Of a stretch of DNA of 57,492 nucleotides, positions 25,362-33,599 are shown piece after piece. The stretch comes from RGIG8709 sp045537065 (GTDB taxonomy: Bacteria; Bacillota; Clostridia; Monoglobales; Monoglobaceae). The translations under genes and the position numbers were made by a program. The stretch is taken from assembly GCA_045537065.1 (NCBI GenBank), contig JAZSOT010000071.1, positions 1 to 57,492 on the forward strand, given 5' to 3'. Numbering within the stretch: position 1 is the stretch's first letter; each line of letters starts with the position of its first letter. The notes under the pieces are model-generated. The model did no database searches. It was not told where the DNA came from and saw only the letters and a list, made by a program, of their open reading frames with translations.

Positions 25362-25970
25362 TTAAAGTCCAATATATTCCCTTAACTTTTCCGCATTTCC
25401 GTCAAATAAATATCCCTCTATATTCGCATCCTTTGCCCCTTTAATATTTATTTCGCTGTCATCTATAAAAAGGCATTCTTCTCTTTTTAAATTATATTTT
25501 CCAAGTATATATTCAAAAATCTCTGCACTGGGCTTTACTATCCCTATTTCTCCTGAAAAAACCATCCCATCAAAATAGCGAAAAAGCTCCTTTATCCATT
25601 TTACCTTTTGGTAGCCTTCTCTAAAGCCTGTGCTGATATTCGATAAAATATACATTTTTTTACCGCTTTTATGTATATCATATATTAAATTCTGCATTCC
25701 CTTAACCGGTGTTAAGTTATTAATCCAGTTATCATATACCTTGCACGAAATTTCTTTTAATTCATCAGTTACACGGCTTCTGATTAGCTTTTTTACCTCT
25801 TCATCCTCAATTGTTCCTAGGTCGAGCTTATCCCAATAAAGACGGTCAAAGACAATATTTGATACACACCTTTTCATTTCATCATCAGAAACATATGGTG
25901 CCGTTAGCCTTTCTGGATAAAATTCTGCAAGAACATTTCCAAAATCAAAAAGATATGTTTTAAATTTCAT
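25362..25970 (-). CDS. HAD-IA hydrolase, YihX-like
   Basis: About 202 residues from ATG 25970 (AAGGTG 8 nt upstream); an in-frame ATG at 25988 with AAGG upstream is also possible. Motif I reads YLFDFGNVLAEF: the nucleophile Asp is present but the second Asp of the usual DxD is replaced by Gly-Asn, the pattern of YihX-type enzymes (alpha-glucose-1-phosphatase in E. coli). Motif II is MYILSNISTG, the Lys is in IGIVKPSAEIFEYIL, and motif IV is CLFIDDSEINIKGAKDANI. A glucose-1-phosphate link to the glycogen genes further right is only a guess. Confidence 0.82.
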   Translation of the reverse strand: MKFKTYLFDFGNVLAEFYPERLTAPYVSDDEMKRCVSNIVFDRLYWDKLDLGTIEDEEVKKLIRSRVTDELKEISCKVYDNWINNLTPVKGMQNLIYDIHKSGKKMYILSNISTGFREGYQKVKWIKELFRYFDGMVFSGEIGIVKPSAEIFEYILGKYNLKREECLFIDDSEINIKGAKDANIEGYLFDGNAEKLREYIGL

Positions 25971-26105
25971 ATTAATCACCTTAAACATTATATACCTTTA
26001 TTATCCAAAAATCAAGAAAACAAAATTATTATATACAAAATAATCTTAATGCAATACAATATAAAAACTATTATCATAGAGGAATATAGATAAAAGCAAA
26101 AAACA

Positions 26106-26153
26106 AAAAGTCCCTTTGGAATAGGCTTAAAACCTGTTCCAAGGGGCTTTTTT
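26106..26153 (-). terminator. Terminator of the perR-rubrerythrin-ferritin block
   Basis: AAAAAGTCCCTTTGGAATAGG pairs with its partner ending in GGGGCTTTTTT around a 7-nt loop: about 20 bp with two imperfect pairs. On the minus strand it ends in a T-run. It lies about 40 bp after the ferritin stop codon. Confidence 0.88.
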
Positions 26154-26194
26154 ACTATGAGGATAGAGAATTAAAATATCTCCTGAGCTAGTCT

Positions 26195-26707
26195 TTAGTC
26201 AAGAACCAATGACGGCGCTGTGTAAACTCTTGCTGCATATTCTGCATCAAGAGAGTATAACCCTTTTGCGTCGCTGCCAAATAGTTCCATCTTCTTAATC
26301 ATATCATCTGCATTCTTTTCCTCTTCAAGCTGTTCTTTTACAAACCAGTCTAAAAACTGCATTGTTCTGAAATCTTTGACTTCGTAAGCAGCACCATAAA
26401 TATCATTTATCAGGCTTGTTACATACTTTTCATGTTCAAGACCTGCTTCGAGGGGGTCCATTAACTTAGAAAGCTTTTTATCCGGCTTATCAATTGCACC
26501 AAGCTCAACTTTTTCTCCGCACATCTGCAAATATTTCAGAAAAAGCATTGCATGGTCACGTTCTTCCTGTGCCTGAATCATATACCAGTTAGCAAATCCG
26601 TCGAGGCCTTGTGCTTCATAAAAAATCGAAAAATCAAGATAAAGATATGCTGAATACAACTCTTTCGTTATTTGTTCATTAAGTAATTTTGAAACCTTTG
26701 CTTCCAT
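26195..26707 (-). CDS. Ferritin
   Basis: 170 residues, the size of bacterial FtnA-type non-heme ferritin. The four-helix bundle carries the ferroxidase ligands: EQITKELYSAYLYLDFSIFY (Glu), AQEERDHAMLFLKYL (Glu-Glu-x-x-His) and DWFVKEQLEEEKNADDMI (Glu, Gln-Glu). It stores iron as an oxidised mineral core and removes Fe(II) and peroxide. It is the last gene of the apparent PerR-regulated minus-strand block, after the BFD-like ferredoxin, which in other bacteria helps release iron from the ferritin cage. It starts at ATG 26707 behind AAAGGAAA. Confidence 0.95.
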   Translation of the reverse strand: MEAKVSKLLNEQITKELYSAYLYLDFSIFYEAQGLDGFANWYMIQAQEERDHAMLFLKYLQMCGEKVELGAIDKPDKKLSKLMDPLEAGLEHEKYVTSLINDIYGAAYEVKDFRTMQFLDWFVKEQLEEEKNADDMIKKMELFGSDAKGLYSLDAEYAARVYTAPSLVLD

Positions 26708-26737
26708 CTATTTAAATTTCCTTTCTAAACACAAATT

Positions 26738-26953
26738 TTATATTGTTGCTCCGTTCATAATTTCGGATATAATATCCAAAACCTTTTGATGACAACCGCC
26801 ACACCCTGTTGAACAACTGGTTACATCCTGTACTTTTTTAAATGTGCTTAACACATCATCAAATTTTGTAAGATTATGCATTGCATCTGCAATGTCACTA
26901 TAGCTTACCTGCATACAATTACACACCGTATAATTTTCTACCATTTCGCTCAC
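26738..26953 (-). CDS. BFD-like [2Fe-2S] ferredoxin
   Basis: 71 residues. The four cluster cysteines are present: CNCMQVSYSDI near the N-terminus and CSTGCGGCHQKVLDII near the C-terminus (C-x-C and C-x(2)-C type spacing of the BFD domain). Bacterioferritin-associated ferredoxin passes electrons to ferritin iron and so mobilises it. Lying 30 bp ahead of the ferritin gene fits that partnership. A NifU- or NirB-like accessory use of the BFD fold is possible but less suited to this context. Confidence 0.88.
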   Translation of the reverse strand: MSEMVENYTVCNCMQVSYSDIADAMHNLTKFDDVLSTFKKVQDVTSCSTGCGGCHQKVLDIISEIMNGATI

Positions 26954-27001
26954 CCTCTTTGTATGTAAGGACTGCCATCAGGCAGTCTACATAATTAATT
27001 C

Positions 27002-27589
27002 TTATTTAAAATATCTCTTTAAGAGTCCCTCTAAGCCTTTTCCGTGCCGAGCCTCGTCTCTTGCCATTTCGTGAACTGTGTCGTGAATTGCATCAAGTCC
27101 GTTTTTCTTTGCACAAACTGCTAAATCAAACTTGCCCTGAGTTGCACCGTATTCACAGTCAACTCTCCACTTTAAGTTATCCTTTGTGGTTGCTTTCATA
27201 TTAGGTTCTAAGTCTTCACCTAAAAGCTCTGCAAATTTTGCAGCATGTTCTGCTTCTTCAAAGGCTGCCTTTTCCCAATAAAGTCCGATTTCAGGATAAC
27301 CCTCTCTGTGAGCAATTCTTGCCATACAAAGATACATTCCAACTTCTGCACACTCTCCGTTGAAGTTTGCCATTAGCTGTTCAAATATATATTTTTTATC
27401 CTCTTCTGAAATATCAGGGTTGTTTTTTACAGTTTTTGCGTAAACACCGTATTCGTGTTCTGCAGCAAGGGCTGCCCCCTCTTCCATTTCTTTAAATTTC
27501 TCTGCAGGAACCTTACATACAGGGCACTTTTCAGGTGCACTTTCTCCCTCGTGAACGTATCCGCATACTGAACATACAAATTTTTTCAT
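27002..27589 (-). CDS. Reverse rubrerythrin (N-terminal rubredoxin, C-terminal diiron domain)
   Basis: 195 residues. A rubredoxin-type Fe(Cys)4 site comes first: FVCSVCGYVHEGESAPEKCP with the second pair CPVC at about residues 22-25. A ferritin-like diiron domain follows, with Glu/His ligands in NGECAEVGMYLCMARIAHRE, FEEAEHAAKFAELLGE and EMARDEARHGKGLEGLL. The domain order is opposite to classical rubrerythrin and equals that of clostridial reverse rubrerythrins, which reduce hydrogen peroxide and oxygen with NADH-derived electrons and belong to the PerR regulon in Clostridium. Here it sits 40 bp behind perR. Confidence 0.93.
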   Translation of the reverse strand: MKKFVCSVCGYVHEGESAPEKCPVCKVPAEKFKEMEEGAALAAEHEYGVYAKTVKNNPDISEEDKKYIFEQLMANFNGECAEVGMYLCMARIAHREGYPEIGLYWEKAAFEEAEHAAKFAELLGEDLEPNMKATTKDNLKWRVDCEYGATQGKFDLAVCAKKNGLDAIHDTVHEMARDEARHGKGLEGLLKRYFK

Positions 27590-27629
27590 AATAAATTTCC
27601 TCCAATTTTTATATAAAGTTTAATTATTT

Positions 27630-28016
27630 TTATCTTTGGTTTATGCAAACTTCACATTTGCCGTAATAAACAAGGCTTAAGGCTTCAACCTCTCCTCCGT
27701 ATCGCTTTTTCCCATAGCTAAAAAGCTCATCAGGAACACATTCATCTAAATCATCAATTCTTCCGCAATCTCTGCAAACTACGTGGGAATGAGGACATAT
27801 ATTTCCGTCATAATGAGACGTGCCCGAGCTTGTGTCGAGCTTTAAAATCTCTCCATCACATTCCAGCATTGCAAGGTTTCTGTAAACCGTTCCCAAACTT
27901 ATATTGGGAATAGTCGCTCTCACCTTTTCATATATCCAGTCAGCATCAGGATGGGTTTTTACTCCCCTTAAGACCTCTAATATAGCGTCTCTTTGCTTAC
28001 TTTTTCTTCTGCTCAT
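27630..28016 (-). CDS. perR: Peroxide-sensing Fur-family repressor
   Basis: 128 residues from ATG 28016 (AGGAAG about 9 nt upstream; GTG 28025 lies too close to that site). The winged helix RDAILEVLRGVKTHPDADWI is followed by TIPNISLGTVYRNLAMLECD (recognition helix), the sensory metal site HYDGNICPHSHVVCRDCGRI and the structural zinc pair CEVC near the end. The nearby reverse rubrerythrin and ferritin support PerR rather than Fur or Zur. A palindromic site just downstream of its own promoter suggests autorepression, released when hydrogen peroxide oxidises the metal-binding His residues. Confidence 0.88.
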   Translation of the reverse strand: MSRRKSKQRDAILEVLRGVKTHPDADWIYEKVRATIPNISLGTVYRNLAMLECDGEILKLDTSSGTSHYDGNICPHSHVVCRDCGRIDDLDECVPDELFSYGKKRYGGEVEALSLVYYGKCEVCINQR

Positions 28017-28037
28017 TTTAAGCACTTCCTAACTAAT

Positions 28038-28056
28038 AATAGTAATTATTACTATT
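28038..28056 (-). promoter_or_regulatory. Per-box-like operator of perR
   Basis: AATAGTAAT-T-ATTACTATT, an exact 9-1-9 palindrome. The central 15 bases agree with the Bacillus Per box (TTATAATNATTATAA) at about 10 of 14 positions. It lies just downstream of the predicted start point, where a bound repressor would block initiation. Confidence 0.7.
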
Positions 28057-28068
28057 TACTGCATCTAT

Positions 28069-28097
28069 AATTTAACACATAATTTTATATTTGTCAA
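28069..28097 (-). promoter_or_regulatory. Promoter of perR and the iron/peroxide genes
   Basis: TTGACA (28092-28097), 17-nt spacer, TAAATT (28069-28074) on the minus strand. No other good promoter is seen before the rubrerythrin gene, so this one probably serves the block down to the terminator at 26106. Confidence 0.75.
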
Positions 28098-28164
28098 CAC
28101 TTTTTTATATAAATTTTCAATATTTAAATTATATTTTTACAGGCAGTGCAATTTAAATAACTCC

Positions 28165-31100
28165 CTATCCCAAGGGTTTTTCACAAACCGATGAATACTC
28201 ACAATACTGACAGGGGTCAAATTTACCATTTATATAAAGAGGATTTATTTCAATTTCCCCGTCTGAGATTTTTTGAGAGGTCTCCTTTGCCACCTTTATT
28301 GCATCATCAAGCATCAATTCCATTTCTTTTTCACTAATTTGAGAACCAACGCTGTTTGGCACAAAGTGAATTGCACCCTTTACACCAAATTCTGCATCAA
28401 GATTTTTTGTCACAGTTTCATTATTAAGCAAAAGTCCTGCAGTTTTCACCTCATCAAGAATCATTTTTTCGTGGGCCACATCATCCTTTTTCTCGTCATA
28501 TTCTATGAATGGATCCGCCATTTTCATATAAAGCATTGCACAAGGAGATGAATTTTCCAAATTTTCCTTAATAATCCCTGCATATAAAAGAGGCTGAATC
28601 CTCACTCCCTTTTCAGCAAGAAGTTTATCCACAGTTTTTTCGGAGGATTTATAATCTACAATGCTGAAATATTTCTTCCCGTCTATTTCCGAAACATCCA
28701 TTCTGTCTATATACCCCGAAAGATAAGCCTCCCCCTCTGTAAGCTTTATTACATAAGGCGGGAAAGCACCGCCCTTTCCGATTTTTATTTCAAAACCATA
28801 GGGTCTGAATGAGCTTTGTGCATAGAATTTAACTATTTTCCACGCAGTTACGGAGGCTATATCCTTGAGCCTTGAAACAGTGTATTTATAATATGCAGAG
28901 TTTTCATAAAGTGCATTCTCCTTAACATTTGCACTCTCTTCAATAATCCGAGAAATATCCCTTTTAACATCTTGTCTTGAAAGACTTTTATAATCCGCCC
29001 TCTCTTTTTTTTTCGCATAAAAATATGTATATAGGGCATCGTGGAGCAAAGAGCCTACATCATTTGACATAAGCTTTGCTTTTTTTCTTTCATCTGCATA
29101 AAGCCCGTATCTTAAAAAGTAAGAAAAAGCACATCCGTTATATTTTTCAAGCTTTGAAACACTCATCATAATAGGTTTTCCATAGAGAAGTTCTGCGGTT
29201 TCCTTTGTGATTTTTTCCTCTTTTTCTGTGCGGGAAATCGTGTTTTCTGTTTTTTCAAGTCTTTCTCTGTATTCAGGCAAGCTGGAAAAATATTCATATA
29301 TTCCTTTCCACAAATCAGGAAGAGCATTAACCTTTCCGAAAACACTAAAGAGTCTTGCCTGAAGTTCCTCAAACGCCGTCTCTCTGCCCTCAAGGAATAA
29401 TTCGTCCTGAGTGGATTTTTCATTATCGGGATATTCTTCCCTAAGTTTCGGGAAGATTTTTAAAATACTGAGCACCGCCTCGCTTTTTGCAATTTCTCCT
29501 CCCTCCATATTAGCAACGGGAGATGATAAAATAAGCATATCACTGGGTGCGGTCAGCACGGAATAAACCAGAAACTGTTCATCAAAAAGCTTATCAAGAG
29601 CAGTCTCAGCAAGCATAAGACCGCCCTCTTTAAGATATTCTCTATCACCGTCTGTGATAAGTCCGTCCGGTGAGACACCTTTTGGAAATTCACCCTCACT
29701 GACACCAAGAACAATAACCACCTTTTTATCGGTGCTCCTGAAATTCCCTGTTTCGCTGACGGTTATTTTATTTTTATAACTTGGAGTTTTCCCAAGCTTT
29801 ATGTCCGATATTGCAGAAAAGAAATTTTCATAAAACTCCTGATAGGTCATAAAGGTATCCTGAAAAGTTTCTTCTATCTGGGCAAAAACCGACAAAAAGG
29901 TGTTCCACACCGACTCTTCCTCTCTTGCCCCTGCAGTTTCTCCCTCACTCTTCAGCACTTCAATTTTTTCTTCATATAAATCTTTTATACTATTTTTATT
30001 AAGCCATTCATAAAAAGCATCGCAGATTTGTTCTACGGTTTTTCTGCCTCTTATAGCTTTTGTAAGGTCAATAACGGGATTTAAAATCCTGCCTTTGGCC
30101 CTGTTTATCTCCGTCATATCAAACTTATCCGCATCAGGATTAAACACAAAATCATTCTTCGATGAAAGATAGGCAACCGAGGGGGCGGCGGCTAACAAAT
30201 AATTTTCAAATAAATCCGCATCCCTCCTGCTTACAGGGAAAAAGCCTGACCTGAGGTATGTCATAATCCGCTCATATGAAAACCCATAAACCAAAATTTC
30301 AAGAACAGAAAGCACAAATCTTACAAAGGGTTTTTGACAAAATACGCTTTTTTTATCAATAAAACAGCCAAGACCGTTTTTTTCAAAAATTATAGGGAGA
30401 ATATCCTCATAGTTTTCTCCGTTTGAAAGAAGCACAAGAAAATCATCCTGAACATAGCCTCTCTCTCTCATAAGCTTTAAAATCACACGGGCAGCTTCCG
30501 TGCATTCATCATAATAGGTTCTTGGTCTTAAAATTTTTATATTTTGGGCATCTTCACCATAGGTTTTTGGGCAAAGCGAAATATAGTTTTCTTTCAGGAA
30601 CAAAAGCTCTTTGTTTTTTAAAAACTTTTTATCCCCTGAAAGCAAGGTGTCCTCTCCATGGCTAACACCAAGTGTCTCTGCTATCTCCAAAAGCTTTTTA
30701 TAACTTGATGTAACGCTTTTAAACACCTGATTTTCACTTTTAAGGCTATCCGACACAAAGAAAACTGTTACATCCATTTTTTTCATAAAATGAGAAATTG
30801 CCTCATATTCAAGAGGAGTAAAGCTTTTAAAATGGTTTATATAAAGTTTTCCTTTCAAAAAATCGCATTCTGAAAGTTTTGGAATAATCAAAGAAAGATT
30901 ATCCTCTGCATCTGCATTTTTTTCGTTCAAAAGCTCATTATATTTAACATAGAGAATTTTAAGGTCAAAAAGCTTATCCGAAAGCTCCTTCTTCTCGCAT
31001 TTTCGGATGGCATCTGAAAGAGAATCCTCTGTTACACCATATCTTTTAAACTCCGAAAAAATGGAAACCAAAATTGAAGAAAAGCCCTTCTGGTGCACAT

Positions 31101-31425
31101 TTTTTCCAAAAACCTTAAGCTCCTTTTCCAAGAGACGAAGGCTCCTGAGGGCAAGCATATTTTTCCCCGCTCCGTCAATATATTTCATTCTGAGAGGTCC
31201 TATTTTTGACAAAACCATATTGGAAAGCCTTGAAAATGTTATAACCGACGCATACCTTTGGGCTGAAAATCCCAGTTTCTTTAATAATTCGTCCTCTTGA
31301 GACATAGAATACTGTTCAGGAACTAAAATATATGACATAGTACCATTTTTAATATCTTCTGCCACTTTGTTATAAAGATATTCGCTTTTTCCCGAGCCTA
31401 CACCGCCGCACACAAATTTTAGCAT
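28165..31425 (-). CDS. addB: ATP-dependent helicase/nuclease subunit B (AddB)
   Basis: 1086 residues. The protein begins MLKFVCGGVGSGKSEYLYNK (Walker A), keeps a degenerate helicase core, and has a RecB-family nuclease domain near the end with DRMDVSEIDGKKYFSIVDYK. The C-terminal CQYCEYSSVC (Cys 1072, 1075, 1081) with a Cys in KYNGCAFSYFLRYGL about 300 residues earlier forms the expected Fe-S cluster. AddB pairs with AddA to process double-strand breaks up to Chi sites. addA would be expected next downstream, but the next genes are perR and rubrerythrin, so addA is not in this window. It has its own promoter. Confidence 0.93.
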   Translation of the reverse strand: MLKFVCGGVGSGKSEYLYNKVAEDIKNGTMSYILVPEQYSMSQEDELLKKLGFSAQRYASVITFSRLSNMVLSKIGPLRMKYIDGAGKNMLALRSLRLLEKELKVFGKNVHQKGFSSILVSIFSEFKRYGVTEDSLSDAIRKCEKKELSDKLFDLKILYVKYNELLNEKNADAEDNLSLIIPKLSECDFLKGKLYINHFKSFTPLEYEAISHFMKKMDVTVFFVSDSLKSENQVFKSVTSSYKKLLEIAETLGVSHGEDTLLSGDKKFLKNKELLFLKENYISLCPKTYGEDAQNIKILRPRTYYDECTEAARVILKLMRERGYVQDDFLVLLSNGENYEDILPIIFEKNGLGCFIDKKSVFCQKPFVRFVLSVLEILVYGFSYERIMTYLRSGFFPVSRRDADLFENYLLAAAPSVAYLSSKNDFVFNPDADKFDMTEINRAKGRILNPVIDLTKAIRGRKTVEQICDAFYEWLNKNSIKDLYEEKIEVLKSEGETAGAREEESVWNTFLSVFAQIEETFQDTFMTYQEFYENFFSAISDIKLGKTPSYKNKITVSETGNFRSTDKKVVIVLGVSEGEFPKGVSPDGLITDGDREYLKEGGLMLAETALDKLFDEQFLVYSVLTAPSDMLILSSPVANMEGGEIAKSEAVLSILKIFPKLREEYPDNEKSTQDELFLEGRETAFEELQARLFSVFGKVNALPDLWKGIYEYFSSLPEYRERLEKTENTISRTEKEEKITKETAELLYGKPIMMSVSKLEKYNGCAFSYFLRYGLYADERKKAKLMSNDVGSLLHDALYTYFYAKKKERADYKSLSRQDVKRDISRIIEESANVKENALYENSAYYKYTVSRLKDIASVTAWKIVKFYAQSSFRPYGFEIKIGKGGAFPPYVIKLTEGEAYLSGYIDRMDVSEIDGKKYFSIVDYKSSEKTVDKLLAEKGVRIQPLLYAGIIKENLENSSPCAMLYMKMADPFIEYDEKKDDVAHEKMILDEVKTAGLLLNNETVTKNLDAEFGVKGAIHFVPNSVGSQISEKEMELMLDDAIKVAKETSQKISDGEIEINPLYINGKFDPCQYCEYSSVCEKPLG

Positions 31426-31460
31426 ATATTCCGCTCCCTTCTTAACCTTTTTATATCCTT

Positions 31461-31490
31461 AGTATAACATAAATCACATTCCGATTTCAA
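31461..31490 (-). promoter_or_regulatory. Promoter of addB
   Basis: TTGAAA (31485-31490), 18-nt spacer, TATACT (31461-31466) on the minus strand, about 35 bp from the addB start. The rest of the divergent region (31491-31658) holds the glgB leader with a GC-richer patch at 31540-31568 that I cannot assign. Confidence 0.65.
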
Positions 31491-31658
31491 CAACAATATT
31501 GGTTTTTAAAGGTGAGATTTTAAAAAAGTCCTTTAATGACAGGATGCCTAGCCTTGAACCCGTGGCTTTTTTCTATGGATATTTTAACAAAAAACGAATA
31601 ATTTCATTTTGTTATAAATAAAATATTATACACCTATATATATTTGAGGAGGACGCTG

Positions 31659-33575
31659 ATGACTCAAAGGACAAAAACTTTTGAAAATGAACTTATTTCA
31701 AGTGAACTTATGTATCTTTTTAATATCGGGGAAAATTTTAAGTCATACAACATTCTGGGGGCACACTATGCTTCATTTGGCAAAGTTTCAGGATACCTTT
31801 TTTCTGTTTGGGCGCCAAACGCAGAGGAGGTTTCTGTTGTTTGCGACAAAAACGGCTGGAGAGAGGATGCCGACAAAATGATTTTTTATTCCGACTTCGG
31901 CATATGGAGGCGGTTTATTCCAAACATCACAGCGGGGGAAAAATATAAATTCTGCATAAAAACAAAAATGGGCGAAACCTTATATAAATCTGACCCCTTT
32001 GCTTTTTATAGTGAGCTTAGACCCTCAAATGCCTCTGTCTGCTGTGACCTTTCATACGAATGGGAAGACAAGGCTTGGATGAAGATGCGGGAAAATGAGA
32101 ACATTTTTAAAAAACCCGCCTCAATTTATGAGCTTCATTTTTCATCCTGGAAGAAAAAAGAAGACGGCTCTTTTTATACCTATCTTGAAATGGCAGATGA
32201 GCTTATCCCTTATATAAAAGATATGGGATACACCCATATAGAACTTCTTCCCGTTGCGGAATATCCCTATGACGGCTCATGGGGCTATCAGGTAACAGGC
32301 TACTTTTCTGCAAATTCAAGATTTGGCACGCCAAAGGAATTAAAGGTCTTTATTGACAGATGCCATCAGGCAGGTATTGGAGTTATTATGGACTGGGTTC
32401 CTGCTCATTTCCCAAAAGATGCTCACGGGCTTGCCCGCTTTGACGGGGAATGTCTTTATGAGCATCCCGACACAAGACTTGGAGAACACAAGGAATGGGG
32501 AACACTTGTTTTTAACTGGAGCAAAACTGAAATCCACTCCTTTCTTATTTCAAACGCTATGTTCTGGCTTTCGGAATATCATTTTGACGGGCTGAGAGTT
32601 GATGCGGTTTCAAGTATGCTTTATCTCGACTACAACCGAAGTGACGGAGATTGGGTTCCAAACAAATACGGGGGAAAAGAAAACCTTTATGCCATAGACT
32701 TCCTTAAAAAACTGAACACCGCAGTTTTTTCAGAATTTAATGGCATTATGATGATTGCGGAGGAATCAACTGCGTGGCCGAACGTTACAAAGCCTACCCA
32801 TATGGACGGTCTCGGTTTTAATTTCAAATGGAATATGGGCTGGATGCACGACATTTTAACATTTATGTCTATGGACCCTTATTTCAGGGGGGCAAACCAC
32901 AACATTCTCACCTTTTCAATGATGTATGCATACAGTGAAAACTTTATCCTCCCCCTTTCACACGACGAGGTTGTTCACGGGAAGAAATCTCTTATAGACA
33001 AAATGTTCGGAACATATGAGCAAAAATTCAAAAGCCTTAAGCTTTTATATTCATATATGTATTCCCACCCAGGGAAAAAGCTTATGTTTATGGGCGGTGA
33101 GCTTGGTCAGTTTGCTGAGTGGAGCTTTAAGGACAGCATTGACTGGCACCTTTTAGGCTACGACACTCATAAAGGAATTAAAAACTTTGTGAAAGACCTT
33201 AATAAATTCTACACCTTTGACAAAGCTCTTTTTGAAAATGATGAAGACTGGCAGGGCTTTGAATGGCTGAATGAAAAAGACAGAGAAAAAAGCATTATTG
33301 CTCTTCGCCGTATAACAAAAAGCGGAAAAGACTCAACTATCTGCCTTTTTAATTTTTCAGGCACTAACATTTCAGAATATGAACTCCCTGTTAAATCTGC
33401 GGGTGAATATAAAATTGTTCTTGACACAGAGGATAAGCCATATGGCGGAGCGGGCAGAGAAACTACAATTCTAAAGGCAAAATCCGTTAAAACAGGAGAT
33501 TATAAATATGCCCTGACTCTTGACCTTCCCGAGCTTTGCGGTGTTTATATAAAAAAAGTTAAAAAAATAAAATAA
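31659..33575 (+). CDS. glgB: 1,4-alpha-glucan branching enzyme
   Basis: 638 residues from ATG 31659, 6 nt behind GGAGG; a TTG at 31644 would overlap that site. An N-terminal CBM48 domain (GYLFSVWAPNAEEVSVVCDK) precedes the GH13 barrel: HIELLPVAEYPYDGSWGYQV, nucleophile Asp in FDGLRVDAVSSMLYLDY, acid Glu in GIMMIAEESTAWPNV, and third acid in ILPLSHDEVVHGKKSL. It makes alpha-1,6 branches in glycogen. First gene of a five-gene glycogen operon (B-C-D-A-P) with gaps of 0 to 25 bp, transcribed on the plus strand divergently from addB. Confidence 0.96.
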   Translation: MTQRTKTFENELISSELMYLFNIGENFKSYNILGAHYASFGKVSGYLFSVWAPNAEEVSVVCDKNGWREDADKMIFYSDFGIWRRFIPNITAGEKYKFCIKTKMGETLYKSDPFAFYSELRPSNASVCCDLSYEWEDKAWMKMRENENIFKKPASIYELHFSSWKKKEDGSFYTYLEMADELIPYIKDMGYTHIELLPVAEYPYDGSWGYQVTGYFSANSRFGTPKELKVFIDRCHQAGIGVIMDWVPAHFPKDAHGLARFDGECLYEHPDTRLGEHKEWGTLVFNWSKTEIHSFLISNAMFWLSEYHFDGLRVDAVSSMLYLDYNRSDGDWVPNKYGGKENLYAIDFLKKLNTAVFSEFNGIMMIAEESTAWPNVTKPTHMDGLGFNFKWNMGWMHDILTFMSMDPYFRGANHNILTFSMMYAYSENFILPLSHDEVVHGKKSLIDKMFGTYEQKFKSLKLLYSYMYSHPGKKLMFMGGELGQFAEWSFKDSIDWHLLGYDTHKGIKNFVKDLNKFYTFDKALFENDEDWQGFEWLNEKDREKSIIALRRITKSGKDSTICLFNFSGTNISEYELPVKSAGEYKIVLDTEDKPYGGAGRETTILKAKSVKTGDYKYALTLDLPELCGVYIKKVKKIK

Positions 33576-33599
33576 GGAAGAAAGGAATGTTTTCAGGAA

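Noticed and set aside
31501..31590. Riboswitch in the addB/glgB divergent region
   Set aside because: There is a GC-richer patch and a TCCT/AGGA pairing, but nothing matches a riboswitch class I can recall, and the fold is weak.
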